Below are positions 45,249 to 55,000 of a stretch of 64,000 nucleotides of DNA, in pieces. Numbering within the stretch: position 1 is the stretch's first letter; each line of letters starts with the position of its first letter. The notes beneath the pieces were generated by a model. It did no database searches and was not told the DNA's origin. It saw nothing but the letters and a program-made list of their open reading frames with translations. A program made the position numbers and the translations under genes. Source of the stretch: Draconibacterium halophilum (lineage in GTDB: Bacteria; Bacteroidota; Bacteroidia; Bacteroidales; Prolixibacteraceae); the NCBI RefSeq assembly GCF_010448835.1, contig NZ_CP048409.1:2860001-2924000 (forward strand). The letters are read 5' to 3'.

Positions 45249-46166
45249 TTAATTAATTTGTTCCAGATCGTAAGGTGTTTCCTGATAAACGTAATAGTTC
45301 AGCCAGTTGGAAAATAACAGATTGGCTGTTGATTTCCAGCGCATAATTGGTGTTTTCGATGGATCGTTACCGGGATAATAATTCACGGGCATTTCAATGG
45401 GTAATTTTTTCTCCTTATCACGTTTGTACTCTCCATCCAGAGTATGACGCGAATATTCAGAATGACCTGTTACAAACAATTGGCGCCCGTTTTTGGCTTT
45501 TACAATAGAGACACCTGCTTCCTGCGAATAGGAAATAATCTTCAGCTCGTCCACTTTTTCGATATCCTCTTTACGAATTTCAGTATGACGTGAATGTGGA
45601 ATAAAAAAGGCATCATCAAAACCGCGGAATATTGGTAGTGTATTATCGGATAAGTGATGCTCGAAAACGCCAAACATTTTATTGTTGAGGGGATATTTTG
45701 GCACATTGTAATAATGGTACAACGCAGCCTGAGCTGCCCAGCAAATAAACAATGATGAAGTTACATGGTGCTCAGCCCAGTCGAGAATCTCTTTCATTTC
45801 ATTCCAGTAGGTTACTTCCTCAAAATCGAGTAGCTCAACTGGTGCACCAGTAATAATCATGCCATCGTACTTTTTGTCTTTCAGCTCATCAAAAGTGCTG
45901 TAAAACTCGCTCATGTGTTCCGAAGAAGTATTCTTTGGTGTGTGACCTTTTATCTTCAGAAAGTCAATCTCAATCTGTAAAGGAGAATTTGATAAAAGGC
46001 GGAGAAGATCTGTTTCAGTGGAGATCTTGAGGGGCATCAAATTTAAGATCACAATTTTTAGTGGTCGTATATCCTGATGCGATGCCTGTGATGAATCCAT
46101 TACAAAAATATTCTCCTCGCGAAGTATTTCAATTGCCGGAAGTTTGTCGTTTATATTTAATGGCAT
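45249..46166 (-). CDS. metA: Homoserine O-acyltransferase MetA, predicted acetyl-specific
   Basis: 305 aa HTS-family acyltransferase. The catalytic Cys142 is in FICWAAQAAL, with His and Glu in RHTEIRKED. The residue that sets acyl preference (position 111) is Glu (TGAPVE, 106-111) rather than the Gly of E. coli. Published work on B. cereus MetA links Glu111 to acetyl-CoA use, so the product is probably O-acetylhomoserine. This agrees with the O-acetylhomoserine sulfhydrylase gene next door. A TAATTTTG element at 46229-46236 may be its promoter. Confidence 0.93.
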   Translation of the reverse strand: MPLNINDKLPAIEILREENIFVMDSSQASHQDIRPLKIVILNLMPLKISTETDLLRLLSNSPLQIEIDFLKIKGHTPKNTSSEHMSEFYSTFDELKDKKYDGMIITGAPVELLDFEEVTYWNEMKEILDWAEHHVTSSLFICWAAQAALYHYYNVPKYPLNNKMFGVFEHHLSDNTLPIFRGFDDAFFIPHSRHTEIRKEDIEKVDELKIISYSQEAGVSIVKAKNGRQLFVTGHSEYSRHTLDGEYKRDKEKKLPIEMPVNYYPGNDPSKTPIMRWKSTANLLFSNWLNYYVYQETPYDLEQIN

Positions 46167-46282
46167 TTTTTTTTGACTATTTTATTCTTTGACTAACGAG
46201 ATCTGTTTTTACCCGCTTTTCGAGGCTGCAAAATTAACCAACATTCTGAAGTGCTTGTTCAATGTTGAAGATATTTTTTTGA

Positions 46283-46313
46283 TTCACCTGCTGACTGGGA
46301 GTCAGCAGGTGAA
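46283..46313. other. Perfect 14-bp inverted repeat between metY and metA
   Basis: TTCACCTGCTGACT and its exact complement are separated by GGG, 8 bp after the metY stop. On the minus strand no T-run follows, so it is not a normal terminator. It may protect the metY mRNA 3' end or be a protein site. Confidence 0.6.
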
Positions 46314-46321
46314 TGTTCGCA

Positions 46322-47623
46322 CTAAGCTTTGCCCAGCGCCTGCTCAAAGTCAGCAATAATATCGCCAATATGTTCTAATCCAACACTAACACGTAACTGT
46401 GTTGGAGTTACTCCTGCGGCTGCCTGAGCTTCTTCCGACAACTGTTGGTGAGTTGTTGCTGCCGGTTGAATAATCAATGTTTTTGCGTCGCCAACATTAG
46501 CCAGGTGACTTACCAGTTCCAGATTATTAACCACATTATTAGCCGTATCTTTATCGCCTTTAACATTGAATGACAGCACTCCACCGGCACCTTTAGGCAA
46601 ATATTTCTGCGCATTGGCATAGGATGGATTATTTTCCAGCCCCGGGTAATTTACGCTCTCCACTTTCGGATGTGCTTCAAGCCATTTGGCCAAAGCCAGT
46701 GTATTTTCCACATGACGATCCATTCTAAGCGACAATGTTTCCAGCCCCTGAAGAAGCAGAAACGAGTTGAACGGACTGATTGCCGAACCAAAATCACGCA
46801 GTCCTTCAACACGTGCTTTTATAATAAATGCAATATTTCCGAATGGTCCGTCGAAATTGAATACATCCCAGTATTTCAATCCGTGATAACCTTCAGAAGG
46901 CTCAGTAAAACCGGGGAATTTACCATTACCCCAATTATAGGTTCCGGCATCAACAATTACACCGCCAATGCTGGTTCCGTGGCCACCGATCCATTTGGTT
47001 GCCGATTCCACTACAATGTCGGCACCATGCTCAATCGGGCGGAATAAATAACCACCGCCTGCAAAGGTATTGTCAACAATAAACGGGATATCGTATTTTT
47101 TAGCCAATGCGGCAATCGCATCAAAATCAGGAATTACAAATCCCGGATTTCCAATCGTTTCAAGATAGATTGCTTTTGTTTTATCGTCGATAAGTTTCTC
47201 GAACGATGCAGCTTCCAAATCTTCGGTTAAGCGTGCTTCAATTCCCAGTCGTTTAAAAGTAACTTTAAACTGGTTGTATGTTCCGCCGTACAAATATGGC
47301 GATGAAACAATGTTGTCGCCAATATCCAGAATATTATTCAAAGCAATAAACTGCGCGGCGTGTCCCGAAGCCACTGAGAGTGCTGCCACTCCCCCTTCGA
47401 GTGCTGCCATACGCTGCTCAAATACATCCGAAGTTGGATTCATGATTCGGGTATAAATATTACCAAACTCTTTTAGCGCAAATAAGTTGGCCGCATGATC
47501 GGCATCGTTAAACACGTACGACGATGTTTGGTAAATTGGCACAGCACGCGAGTTCGTTGTTGCATCGGGTTGTTGTCCTGCATGTAGTTGCAGTGTTTCG
47601 AAATTCAATTTTTGTGTTGTCAT
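46322..47623 (-). CDS. metY: O-acetylhomoserine sulfhydrylase (aminocarboxypropyltransferase)
   Basis: 433 aa Cys/Met-metabolism PLP enzyme. FETLQLHAGQQPDATTNSRAVPIYQTSSY at the start, the PLP region SGHAAQFIALNNI, DNTFAGGGYLFRP, and the Schiff-base Lys in VESATKWIGGHGT. The length of about 430 aa and the LHAGQ start mark the MetY class. It makes homocysteine from O-acetylhomoserine and sulfide. It lies between the aspartokinase-like gene and metA. Confidence 0.95.
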   Translation of the reverse strand: MTTQKLNFETLQLHAGQQPDATTNSRAVPIYQTSSYVFNDADHAANLFALKEFGNIYTRIMNPTSDVFEQRMAALEGGVAALSVASGHAAQFIALNNILDIGDNIVSSPYLYGGTYNQFKVTFKRLGIEARLTEDLEAASFEKLIDDKTKAIYLETIGNPGFVIPDFDAIAALAKKYDIPFIVDNTFAGGGYLFRPIEHGADIVVESATKWIGGHGTSIGGVIVDAGTYNWGNGKFPGFTEPSEGYHGLKYWDVFNFDGPFGNIAFIIKARVEGLRDFGSAISPFNSFLLLQGLETLSLRMDRHVENTLALAKWLEAHPKVESVNYPGLENNPSYANAQKYLPKGAGGVLSFNVKGDKDTANNVVNNLELVSHLANVGDAKTLIIQPAATTHQQLSEEAQAAAGVTPTQLRVSVGLEHIGDIIADFEQALGKA

Positions 47624-47665
47624 TTTGTTATAATTTTATGAGTTAGAAACTTGTTGAATTTTTTC

Positions 47666-47807
47666 TTTACCCCTCTGCTTGTAAGCATCTCCTCTTACAA
47701 GGGGAGAACGCTTTAATCGAAGCCTCTGCAAATAAAGTTTTGCAGATACTTTGCATTATCCTTTTTTCCCTTTGTAAGGAAAAATGGCGACAGCCAAAAG
47801 GGTAAAA
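47666..47807. repeat. Complex palindromic repeat between the aspartokinase homologue and metY
   Basis: Outer ends TTTACCCC / GGGTAAAA are roughly complementary and enclose three hairpins, including TCTGCAAA-TTTTGCAGA at 47725-47746 and TTTTTCC-GGAAAAA at about 47763-47785. It looks like a dispersed, non-coding palindromic element; copy number cannot be judged from one window. Confidence 0.5.
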
Positions 47808-47832
47808 TCATTCTTTAATAATTGTTACAATT

Positions 47833-49155
47833 CTATTTATCACTAAAAAAAGCGTTATAAATTTCTCTCACACTTTTTTCTTTGTCGGATTCCTGCACCA
47901 CCAAATAGCTTACCAGGTCAGATGCGCCGGAACCACTAAGTATTACATTGATTTTATTGTTAGCTACCGCAGCAAATATCTTTGCCGACACGCCGTAAGC
48001 CTGTTGCATACCGTGTCCTACAATACCAATTAGTGCCAAATCGTTTACAACCTTAATATCAGTAACAGTAGAAAAGCCCAATTTGTGAACCAGTTTTAAT
48101 GCTTTTGCGCCATTTTCTTTGCTTAAGATAAAATTGATGGAGGTTTGCGAGGTAATTACCGACTTAATGTTTAACCCGGCATCGTTTAACTGGTTTGTTA
48201 CTTTTGCCAAAATACCCGGCTTTAAACCAACACCCGGTCCATCTAGCTTTAGCAGCGAAATATCGTCGGTGCAAGCAACACTTTTTACAATCTGTTTTTC
48301 GATATAAGTCTCGGTGTTGATTATGGTTTCAACTTCGCCCTTTGCCGTTTTCGGACTCAACACCTGAATCGGTATATGCGCATGCTCCAGCGGCTCCACT
48401 GTACGCGGGTGAAACGAATAGTGCTCGAAATAAGCCAGCTCACTGGCCTCTGAATAAGTAAGACGTTTTATAATCTCGGGATTTTCGATAATAACAGGTT
48501 TGGCCCGCTGAAAATCGTTGTCGAGCCCCCAAAGTTTTAGGGCATCTAAGCCCAATTCTTTGGTAAGAAAAGCGGCGGTGTAATCGGCTGCCGTTTTCCC
48601 GGTTCGAGCCAGTTTGTTGTTTTCGGCAAGCCCGTAGGTTCCGGGAACCAAGAAAACTCCGTCCTCCAGTTTATTGAGTTTATTTTTGTCTACCGACAGA
48701 AAAGTTGCGTTTCCAAAATCGGATGATACCTGCAATGCGATATCTTCCGGCTGAATTACAGTTGCTTCTTTCCAGAGTGAAGACAGAATCTCAAGCGACA
48801 ATTTCTCGGCGAAACAATAAACCTGATCTTTTAAAGCTCGTGAGTAGTCTCCAATAAGACCGATTCCTTTTAATAAACCAATAAGCTGGTCGGCTAATTT
48901 TGAATAAGTATCAGACGGTTGCTCATCAATATTATTAACATAAAATCCGTAGATTTCGTTTAATAATTTCTCTTTGTTCAGTTCGTTCTGAAATACCTGT
49001 TCCAGGTTGAATTGAATAAGATCGAGCAATCCGGGAATGGCAGAAACAACCACATAGTTGCGGCTTGTGCTGCCTGCTAACCAGGCTTTTAAATTTTGTA
49101 GTGCTATTTGGTTGCCAATATGGCTTCCACCAAATCGAATAACATTATCCGACAT
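47833..49155 (-). CDS. Divergent aspartate kinase homologue with two ACT domains
   Basis: 440 aa from the ATG at 49155 (a TTG at 49215 could extend it). It aligns with aspartokinase along its length, but key motifs are changed: KFGGTSV becomes RFGGSHI at the N-terminus, GRGGSD becomes RTGKTAADYTAA, and the WTDVPGI stretch is absent. The Glu/Ser of the GERLS motif are kept (AEKLS). Two ACT domains follow (about 295-365 and 370-435; GPGVGLKPGILAKV, IGIVGHGMQQAYGVSAKIF). It may be an inactive, amino-acid-sensing partner or an atypical kinase. It heads the met cluster. Confidence 0.75.
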   Translation of the reverse strand: MSDNVIRFGGSHIGNQIALQNLKAWLAGSTSRNYVVVSAIPGLLDLIQFNLEQVFQNELNKEKLLNEIYGFYVNNIDEQPSDTYSKLADQLIGLLKGIGLIGDYSRALKDQVYCFAEKLSLEILSSLWKEATVIQPEDIALQVSSDFGNATFLSVDKNKLNKLEDGVFLVPGTYGLAENNKLARTGKTAADYTAAFLTKELGLDALKLWGLDNDFQRAKPVIIENPEIIKRLTYSEASELAYFEHYSFHPRTVEPLEHAHIPIQVLSPKTAKGEVETIINTETYIEKQIVKSVACTDDISLLKLDGPGVGLKPGILAKVTNQLNDAGLNIKSVITSQTSINFILSKENGAKALKLVHKLGFSTVTDIKVVNDLALIGIVGHGMQQAYGVSAKIFAAVANNKINVILSGSGASDLVSYLVVQESDKEKSVREIYNAFFSDK

Positions 49156-49345
49156 AAAATATTTTTTTAAATTTATTTGTGATAACAAACGCTTGTACGG
49201 GATGCCTTCAATCAACGATTAACCATCGAATGAAGGCTAGCGCATAGACATAAACATAGACGACATAAACATTGCTCCGCAACGGATTGCTGCGATAGAA
49301 GAAGTAGTATTTCTTATGTCAATGTTCATTCTTGCCGAATTTGTT
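49156..49345 (-). promoter_or_regulatory. Structured 5' leader of the aspartokinase-like/met cluster
   Basis: About 190 nt between the predicted transcription start and the ATG. A nested hairpin lies at 49204-49237 (GCCTTCA / TGAAGGC with inner CGAT / ATCG). Two direct repeats GACATAAACAT (49247-49257 and 49262-49272) can each pair with TTATGTC at 49314-49320, giving alternative folds. I do not see a SAM-I or SAM-II core. Confidence 0.4.
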
Positions 49346-49350
49346 TAACA

Positions 49351-49380
49351 CAAATATATATTGATTTTTCAGAACAGCAA
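49351..49380 (-). promoter_or_regulatory. Promoter of the aspartokinase-like/met cluster
   Basis: Minus strand: TTG (49380-49378), 19 bp, TATATTTG (49358-49351). Confidence 0.65.
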
Positions 49381-49455
49381 GCTTATCTGGAATGATTTTA
49401 GATAAAATTTACATTAAGGGTCTAAAACAAAAATCTCAGGGATGATGCTTTTTTG

Positions 49456-49914
49456 CTAAGGATAATCGATAATCACACGAATAGAAAGCTCTATTTCTCC
49501 TTGCTTTTGACTTGAGGCATCAACATACAGATTAATTTCATCATCAGCTAACAATTGAATGGAATCACTGGCTACAAAATAGCCTGTTTTTCCTTTTTCA
49601 ATTTCCTGGATTAAAGAGTCGTTACCATTTTTCCGTAACACAACCTTTCCATTTTCAGACAAGGAGTTTCGCGATACTTTAATTTGCATCTCTTTAATTT
49701 TTCCTTCTTTCAGTGGTTTAAAAGCTACTGAAGATTCAGATCCGGAATAACTTCCGTTGAAAATTGAGATGTACTGTGAATACCCTCCCATTATAGTAAT
49801 TCCAACATTATATTCTCTATTTGAAACTACATTCAATTCATCATCTTTATCACAAGCAGGTAACGTAATAAATAGAAGAATAAGCCAGAAAAACGTGTTC
49901 TTCAAAATGTTCAT
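49456..49914 (-). CDS. Lipoprotein of unknown function
   Basis: 152 aa from the ATG at 49914, chosen because it opens a lipoprotein signal (MNILKNTFFWLILLFITLPAC). The frame is also open to an ATG at 50037, but the extra 41 residues have no lipoprotein logic. The mature part looks like a beta-sandwich (GKIKEMQIKVSRNSLSENGK, EIELSIRVIIDYP). No family recognised. Confidence 0.65.
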   Translation of the reverse strand: MNILKNTFFWLILLFITLPACDKDDELNVVSNREYNVGITIMGGYSQYISIFNGSYSGSESSVAFKPLKEGKIKEMQIKVSRNSLSENGKVVLRKNGNDSLIQEIEKGKTGYFVASDSIQLLADDEINLYVDASSQKQGEIELSIRVIIDYP

Positions 49915-50241
49915 TATCGATGTTAATAGAGTTTGTTCTTCAGAACGCCCTCGTCCAAATTTTATTGTAGAATAAATTATGATTATTTCAGACATTGAAA
50001 AATTGCGTTCCTCAATATTAGAAACTCTTTCAAGCATGCAGTCGTAAACGAAAAAACAAGCGAAATGAATGTTTCCTAAGAAAGACTGATTTATGATCTT
50101 AAAAATATTTATTGCTTTTATTGGCTAATGGAAATTCCGTCTTCATCGATTTATGATTTTTGGGGGATACAAAAGAATTAGGTTTAGAATTAAGCTCTTA
50201 CTATATTAAGGTCCCTGTGGAGACATTTTATTTGTTGAATT
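49915..50241. other. Intergenic stretch, lipoprotein / nhaA
   Basis: About 330 bp between divergent genes. Apart from the possible N-terminal extension of the lipoprotein frame (to 50037) I see no gene, clear promoter or repeat. Confidence 0.4.
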
Positions 50242-51555
50242 ATGGAGATTAAATTTGACCCGTTACGGAGATTTGTAAAAATAAAATCATTGAGCAGCAT
50301 TTGTATGCTTCTGGCTGCTATTTCAGCCCTCATTGTTTCCAATACCAGTCTAAACAACTGGTATAACCAGTTTATACACCTCGATTTTTCTATTGGCTTT
50401 CCCAATTTCCACCTAAGCAAATCGGTATTACACTGGATTAACGACGGACTTATGACCATCTTTTTCTTTGTAATCGGACTGGAGATAAAAAGAGAATTTC
50501 TGCTTGGTGAGCTCAGTTCAATGAGAAAAGCTATGTTGCCCATTTTTGCTGCAATCGGTGGAATGATATTTCCCATTGCTCTATTTTTTATTCTCAACCA
50601 CGGCAGAGAAGGTATAGAAGGCTGGGGAATTACAATGGCTACAGATATAGCTTTCACATTGGGGGTGTTGGGAATTCTGGGGAAACGCGTACCTTTTGGA
50701 CTGACCATATTTCTGGCCGCATTTGCAATTATCGACGATTTGGGCGCGGTTTTGGTCATTGCAATATTCTACAGTTCACAAATACACTGGCATCTTGTTG
50801 CCATATCCGTTGGCTTATTGATGGGGTTATCACTTCTGTCTTTTAAAAATATTTATTCCAGGTATTTATATATTCCTGTTGGGATTGTGACATGGCTGCT
50901 GTTTTTAGAGTCGGGAATACATCCAACCATCGCAGGAGTTCTTTTTGCATTTACAATTCCATCGCATCGAAAAAAGCAGCTGATAGTTGTTATCAATAAA
51001 GGGAAAAAGGCCCTCAACCAATTGTCGCAATTAGTTGGAAAAAAGGTTGTGGAGTTTAAAGATCACAAAACTGCCATTAATATTTTAGACAATATAACCT
51101 CCGAAATTCAGTCGCCATTACAACATCTGGAAAATAAATTGGGCACATTGGTTTCCTTTTTAATTATTCCGCTTTTTGCTTTTGCAAATTCAGGAATCAA
51201 TTTCACCGACAACGAAGGTACTTTTACCCGTTTATCCATAAGTATTGCGGTGAGCCTGATTTTTGGGAAAATAATTGGCATCAGTTTATTTACCTGGTTG
51301 GCAGTAAGATTTAAATTGGCAGTACTACCCGAAAATGTGAATTTTAAACAGATTATTGGTTTAGCTTGTTTAGGTGGATTCGGGTTTACCATGTCCATTT
51401 TTATTTCCCAGCTTTCTTACGAATCCCTCCATTTGCAAAACTCAGCAAAATTGGGAATATTAATTGCATCAGTAATTGCCGGTATAAGCGGTTACCTGAT
51501 TATCCGGTATTCAATAAGAAAAAGCGTTCCGCCGGAAAAACCCACACAAAACTAA
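50242..51555 (+). CDS. nhaA: Na+/H+ antiporter NhaA
   Basis: 437 aa with about 12 hydrophobic segments. NhaA hallmarks: INDGLMTIFFFVIGLEIKRE, ATDIAFTLGVLGIL (the unwound TM4 region), and FAIIDDLGAVLVIA with the paired Asp (DD) that bind Na+ and protons. An extended loop between residues 250 and 295 (KKALNQLSQLVGKKVV) is longer than in E. coli. It is electrogenic (2 H+ per Na+), unlike the usual view of NhaD, so the cell has two exchange modes. Confidence 0.95.
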   Translation: MEIKFDPLRRFVKIKSLSSICMLLAAISALIVSNTSLNNWYNQFIHLDFSIGFPNFHLSKSVLHWINDGLMTIFFFVIGLEIKREFLLGELSSMRKAMLPIFAAIGGMIFPIALFFILNHGREGIEGWGITMATDIAFTLGVLGILGKRVPFGLTIFLAAFAIIDDLGAVLVIAIFYSSQIHWHLVAISVGLLMGLSLLSFKNIYSRYLYIPVGIVTWLLFLESGIHPTIAGVLFAFTIPSHRKKQLIVVINKGKKALNQLSQLVGKKVVEFKDHKTAINILDNITSEIQSPLQHLENKLGTLVSFLIIPLFAFANSGINFTDNEGTFTRLSISIAVSLIFGKIIGISLFTWLAVRFKLAVLPENVNFKQIIGLACLGGFGFTMSIFISQLSYESLHLQNSAKLGILIASVIAGISGYLIIRYSIRKSVPPEKPTQN

Positions 51556-51899
51556 TGAGAACAAATACGTATGACTTGGACATGATAATTTATGATGGAT
51601 ACCCAAATCCTGAGGCCATAAATTCTTCCATTACGTCCAATCGGTAGAAAGTGTTCTTAAAATTGAAATTATTCGGGGCAGCCCCAAAGCGGGAATCTTA
51701 TCACAAACTTTTTTTGACACAGTCAATATATGCAATACAAAAACCTTTTAGGATGCCCCCACGAACATTAATCACTTGCAGGAAAAGCGATATTTAAATA
51801 AATGTACCTATTCCTTGTAACATTCGGTTCAGCTACAAAGATTACTTCTTCAATCGTAGTACCTTGCATATAGGTGTTACTATTTTTAATGAAACTCGT
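51556..51899. other. Intergenic stretch after nhaA
   Basis: About 340 bp. No recognisable gene, terminator or repeat. A short frame on the minus strand directly after the GH78 stop encodes about 45 codons; I treat it as chance. Confidence 0.4.
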
Positions 51900-52078
51900 T
51901 TAAAACGAATTCACCTGAATTTCAATTTTATTCATTCCCGGATTTAAACGAACCGACCCGAATGCCGGATTAACGGTTTCACCATTCAGTGTAAGTACAT
52001 CTTCTGATGACAGATTCACACTAAAATCTCCCACCATATTTGCTGGCAGTTCTATTAAGTATTGGGTTAATCTGTTGT
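51900..52078 (-). pseudogene. Out-of-frame C-terminus of the GH78 domain
   Basis: In the -1 frame relative to the sulfatase-GH78 gene, this stretch reads KKINNRLTQYLIELPANMV, then GDFSVNLSSEDVLTLNGETV and NPGMNKIEIQVNSF-stop. That is the usual last beta-strands of GH78 rhamnosidases. One missing base in the T4 run at 52084-52087 (A4 on the coding strand) separates it from the main frame. Confidence 0.8.
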
Positions 52079-55000
52079 TTATCTTTTGAAATCACCTTTA
52101 ATTTGACCTTTAATAGTAGGTACTACAATCGAACTGTTTTTTAAACTGCCCATTTGTGGATGAATGCTGACTACACCAAATCCGGCAATTTTAGGTTTGA
52201 TACCCCATAAGCCACGTGGAATTATATTGGCCGGAGCTGCCCCCCAGGCATGATTCCAATCTGAGTTGGGTTTGTATTTCATATCCCAGGCTTCCATCGT
52301 AATGGTTGAACCTACTTTAATCATGTTGTACCAACTGCGGTCGTGAGTTGCCGTCATTAATTCAAGTGCATAATTTGCCGCACCGGCGTTGTATAACGCT
52401 TCCATTAAAAATTGTGCCCCGTAAACACTGCATCCCATTCCGCGGGTTTTAATGTAATCAGCTACGCTTTTTTTGTAAGCATCAGGAACAATTCCAAAAG
52501 CCAGGGGCAACATATTGGAATGAATGGCTCCATGGTCGGTTTCAATTCCATCTTTGTAATATCCACCTGCTTTATTAAACAGATACTCATTCATCGACTT
52601 TTTTACTTTAGCTGCGCGCATTTCGAAATTCAGCTCTTCTTGTGGTTTATTTAAAAGACGAGCAAACTCAGCCATAATTTCCATGTTTTTGTAATAGAAA
52701 CTATTAATAACTGTGCTTATTGGAGTAAAAACAAAACCATCGCGTTCACCCTGTGGCCAGTCTTTTGGTAATTTCCAACCGGTGTTTTTTTGTGCTGGTG
52801 GCCAGTCAACTATATCGCGCACCCTTTGAGTGGTATCGGCAAAACCCAGTTTTGCCATAAATTCTCCATTAAGATTTGGCGATTGGGTACTGATTAAACC
52901 ATGCTTATATTCTAGTTCCGCTAAAGTTTTATGTTTTAATGGCTCGTAATATTTTTCTATCAGTTCGGTATTACCGGTGTACATGTAATCGGCATAGAAA
53001 AGCAGAGCAACATGTAGTTGCCATTCGGTTGGCCAGGTTGGGTAATCCATAAAATATTCAATGGTTTTACGAGCGATTGAATATTCATTATCAACTGAAT
53101 AGTGGCTTAACTGATTCAAATAAGCATCGGCTTCATACGGAATACGTTCGCGGTCGCCATCCACATAATATCCGGCAAAAGAAGTGGCTTTTTGCGAATA
53201 TTTGCAAAGCTCCCAAACCTGGTTTAAAATATCGTTGGAGCTTAAAAATGAACTGCTTGTATCGTCAAAATAATTAAAATAGGCAACTTGAATTAAATCA
53301 GTTGCTTGTAATCCAGACCCTCCTTCAATTTCAACATAACGATAAGGCATAATTACCGGAAACGAATCGGGTAATGCAACTGCCATCGACTTTGTATTTC
53401 TTTCGTTTGGTACTAATTTAATTTGGTATTCCGTTTTCAGAGGTGACACTTCTAATTTGACCTCGGCAAACCGGATTGTTCCTCCAGGGTTTTGGTCGAT
53501 TCTATCACCCAATAGTTTTTCTCCTAAACGAACGATCAATGTTTCTTCCTTTTTTGCTGAATAGGTAATATTTAATGTTGCAAAGGCATCTTTTCCAAAA
53601 TCGGCAAAATAGCTACCATCAGCATTCTTTTTAAAGTTTACAGGTTTAATTTTTTCAATCTCAAACCAGTTTGAGGAAGAGATTTTTTCACCAAACTCAC
53701 CCGTTATAAATTGTTGTGGTTCCGAATATTCTGAAAGCCGGTTGTCTTTATCAAAAATACGAACTTTCCAGAAATACGTTTTATTCTGTTGTAAACCACT
53801 GCCTCCTAACTCAACATCGCTTGACTGGGAAGAACGGGTATTTCCACTGTTCCAAACATCGCCAATATTGTTGTCGATATTTTCTTTTGTTGAAGCTACC
53901 AAAACCTGATAGCCCACCTGAACAACTGCCTCCACTGGTACTATCCAGCTAAATTCCGGTTTACTATCAATAATTTTAGTAAAACGTGGATCACGTATAT
54001 ATTCAACGGTTAATCCTGAAGGAATTCCAGAATACGGATCGGCATAACGTTGTCCCAATTCATCGTTTTTAGCCCGGAACTCAAAAAGTACATCATTGTA
54101 TTTTGGATTGCTGGCCAGGTTGTTTATCTCTTTCGGATCATCTTTCAAATTGTACAATTCTTCCAACGATTTATTGTTTACATAGCGCATGTATTTCCAC
54201 TCGGAAGTTCGCACTCCTTCACTTGGAGGAATATTTTCAAACTCCCAGAGGTGTTCTATTAAAATTGTATCTCGGTCAATTGATTTTTGTTTTCCGGTAA
54301 CAACAGGCATTAAACTTTTACCATGCCACGATTCAGGCACTTTAACACCTGCCAAATCGGCAATGGTTGCCGGCACATCAATATTCAGGGCCATGTCGTC
54401 AATATCCTTAGGCTGTTTTACCCGCGGATCGTAAATAATTAACGGAACCCGAATGGAATTATCGTACATCAGCCATTTACCTGAAATCTGACGCTCGCCA
54501 AGAAAAAAGCCATTGTCGCCCATCAAAATAATAACAGTATTCTCTGCCAGGTTTTTCTCATCCAGCTTTTTCCTGATTTTGGCGATTTCCCTATCAACTC
54601 CATTAATCATGCGATAATACCCTTTTGTACTGTGTTGGTATTTTTCAGGAGTGTCGTTCTTCCAGTGCCAACGCAAACGGTTAAATCCATCGCGTACAAT
54701 TTGTGGTAGTGCATCAAAGTATTTATCATCAGCCAGTTCCGGTTCGGGCATATCCATATTTTGGTACAATTTGCCCGGCTCTTCCTGCCAAAAATATTGC
54801 TGGGGTGCTCCATCGTGTGCATGGGGTGCACTAAAACTCAAGGACAAAGAAAAAGGCTTATCATCGGGCACATTATCAAGAAAATCAAGTGCCTTTTGAC
54901 CTGTGTAACGGGTGAGGTGAACAGTGTCACCATTCAACGTTTTATAATTGTAGCCTCTGTAGTCTTTGTATTGGTTTGCCCGATCATAGTCTTCAAAAAC

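Noticed and set aside
46283..46313. Calling the metY/metA hairpin an intrinsic terminator
   Set aside because: In the direction of transcription an A-rich, not T-rich, stretch follows the stem.
46670..47047. 125-codon plus-strand frame inside metY
   Set aside because: It is antisense to a well-conserved enzyme and has no protein-like pattern.
49247..49272. GACATAAACAT direct repeats as a CRISPR start
   Set aside because: Only two copies with a 4-bp gap.
49156..49345. SAM-I or SAM-II riboswitch before the met cluster
   Set aside because: The conserved core sequences of these classes are not present, so only a generic structured leader is reported.
51764..51899. About 45 codons in frame after the GH78 stop on the minus strand
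   Set aside because: It begins after TAA in the repaired frame, has no matching family and is short; chance is the simplest view.
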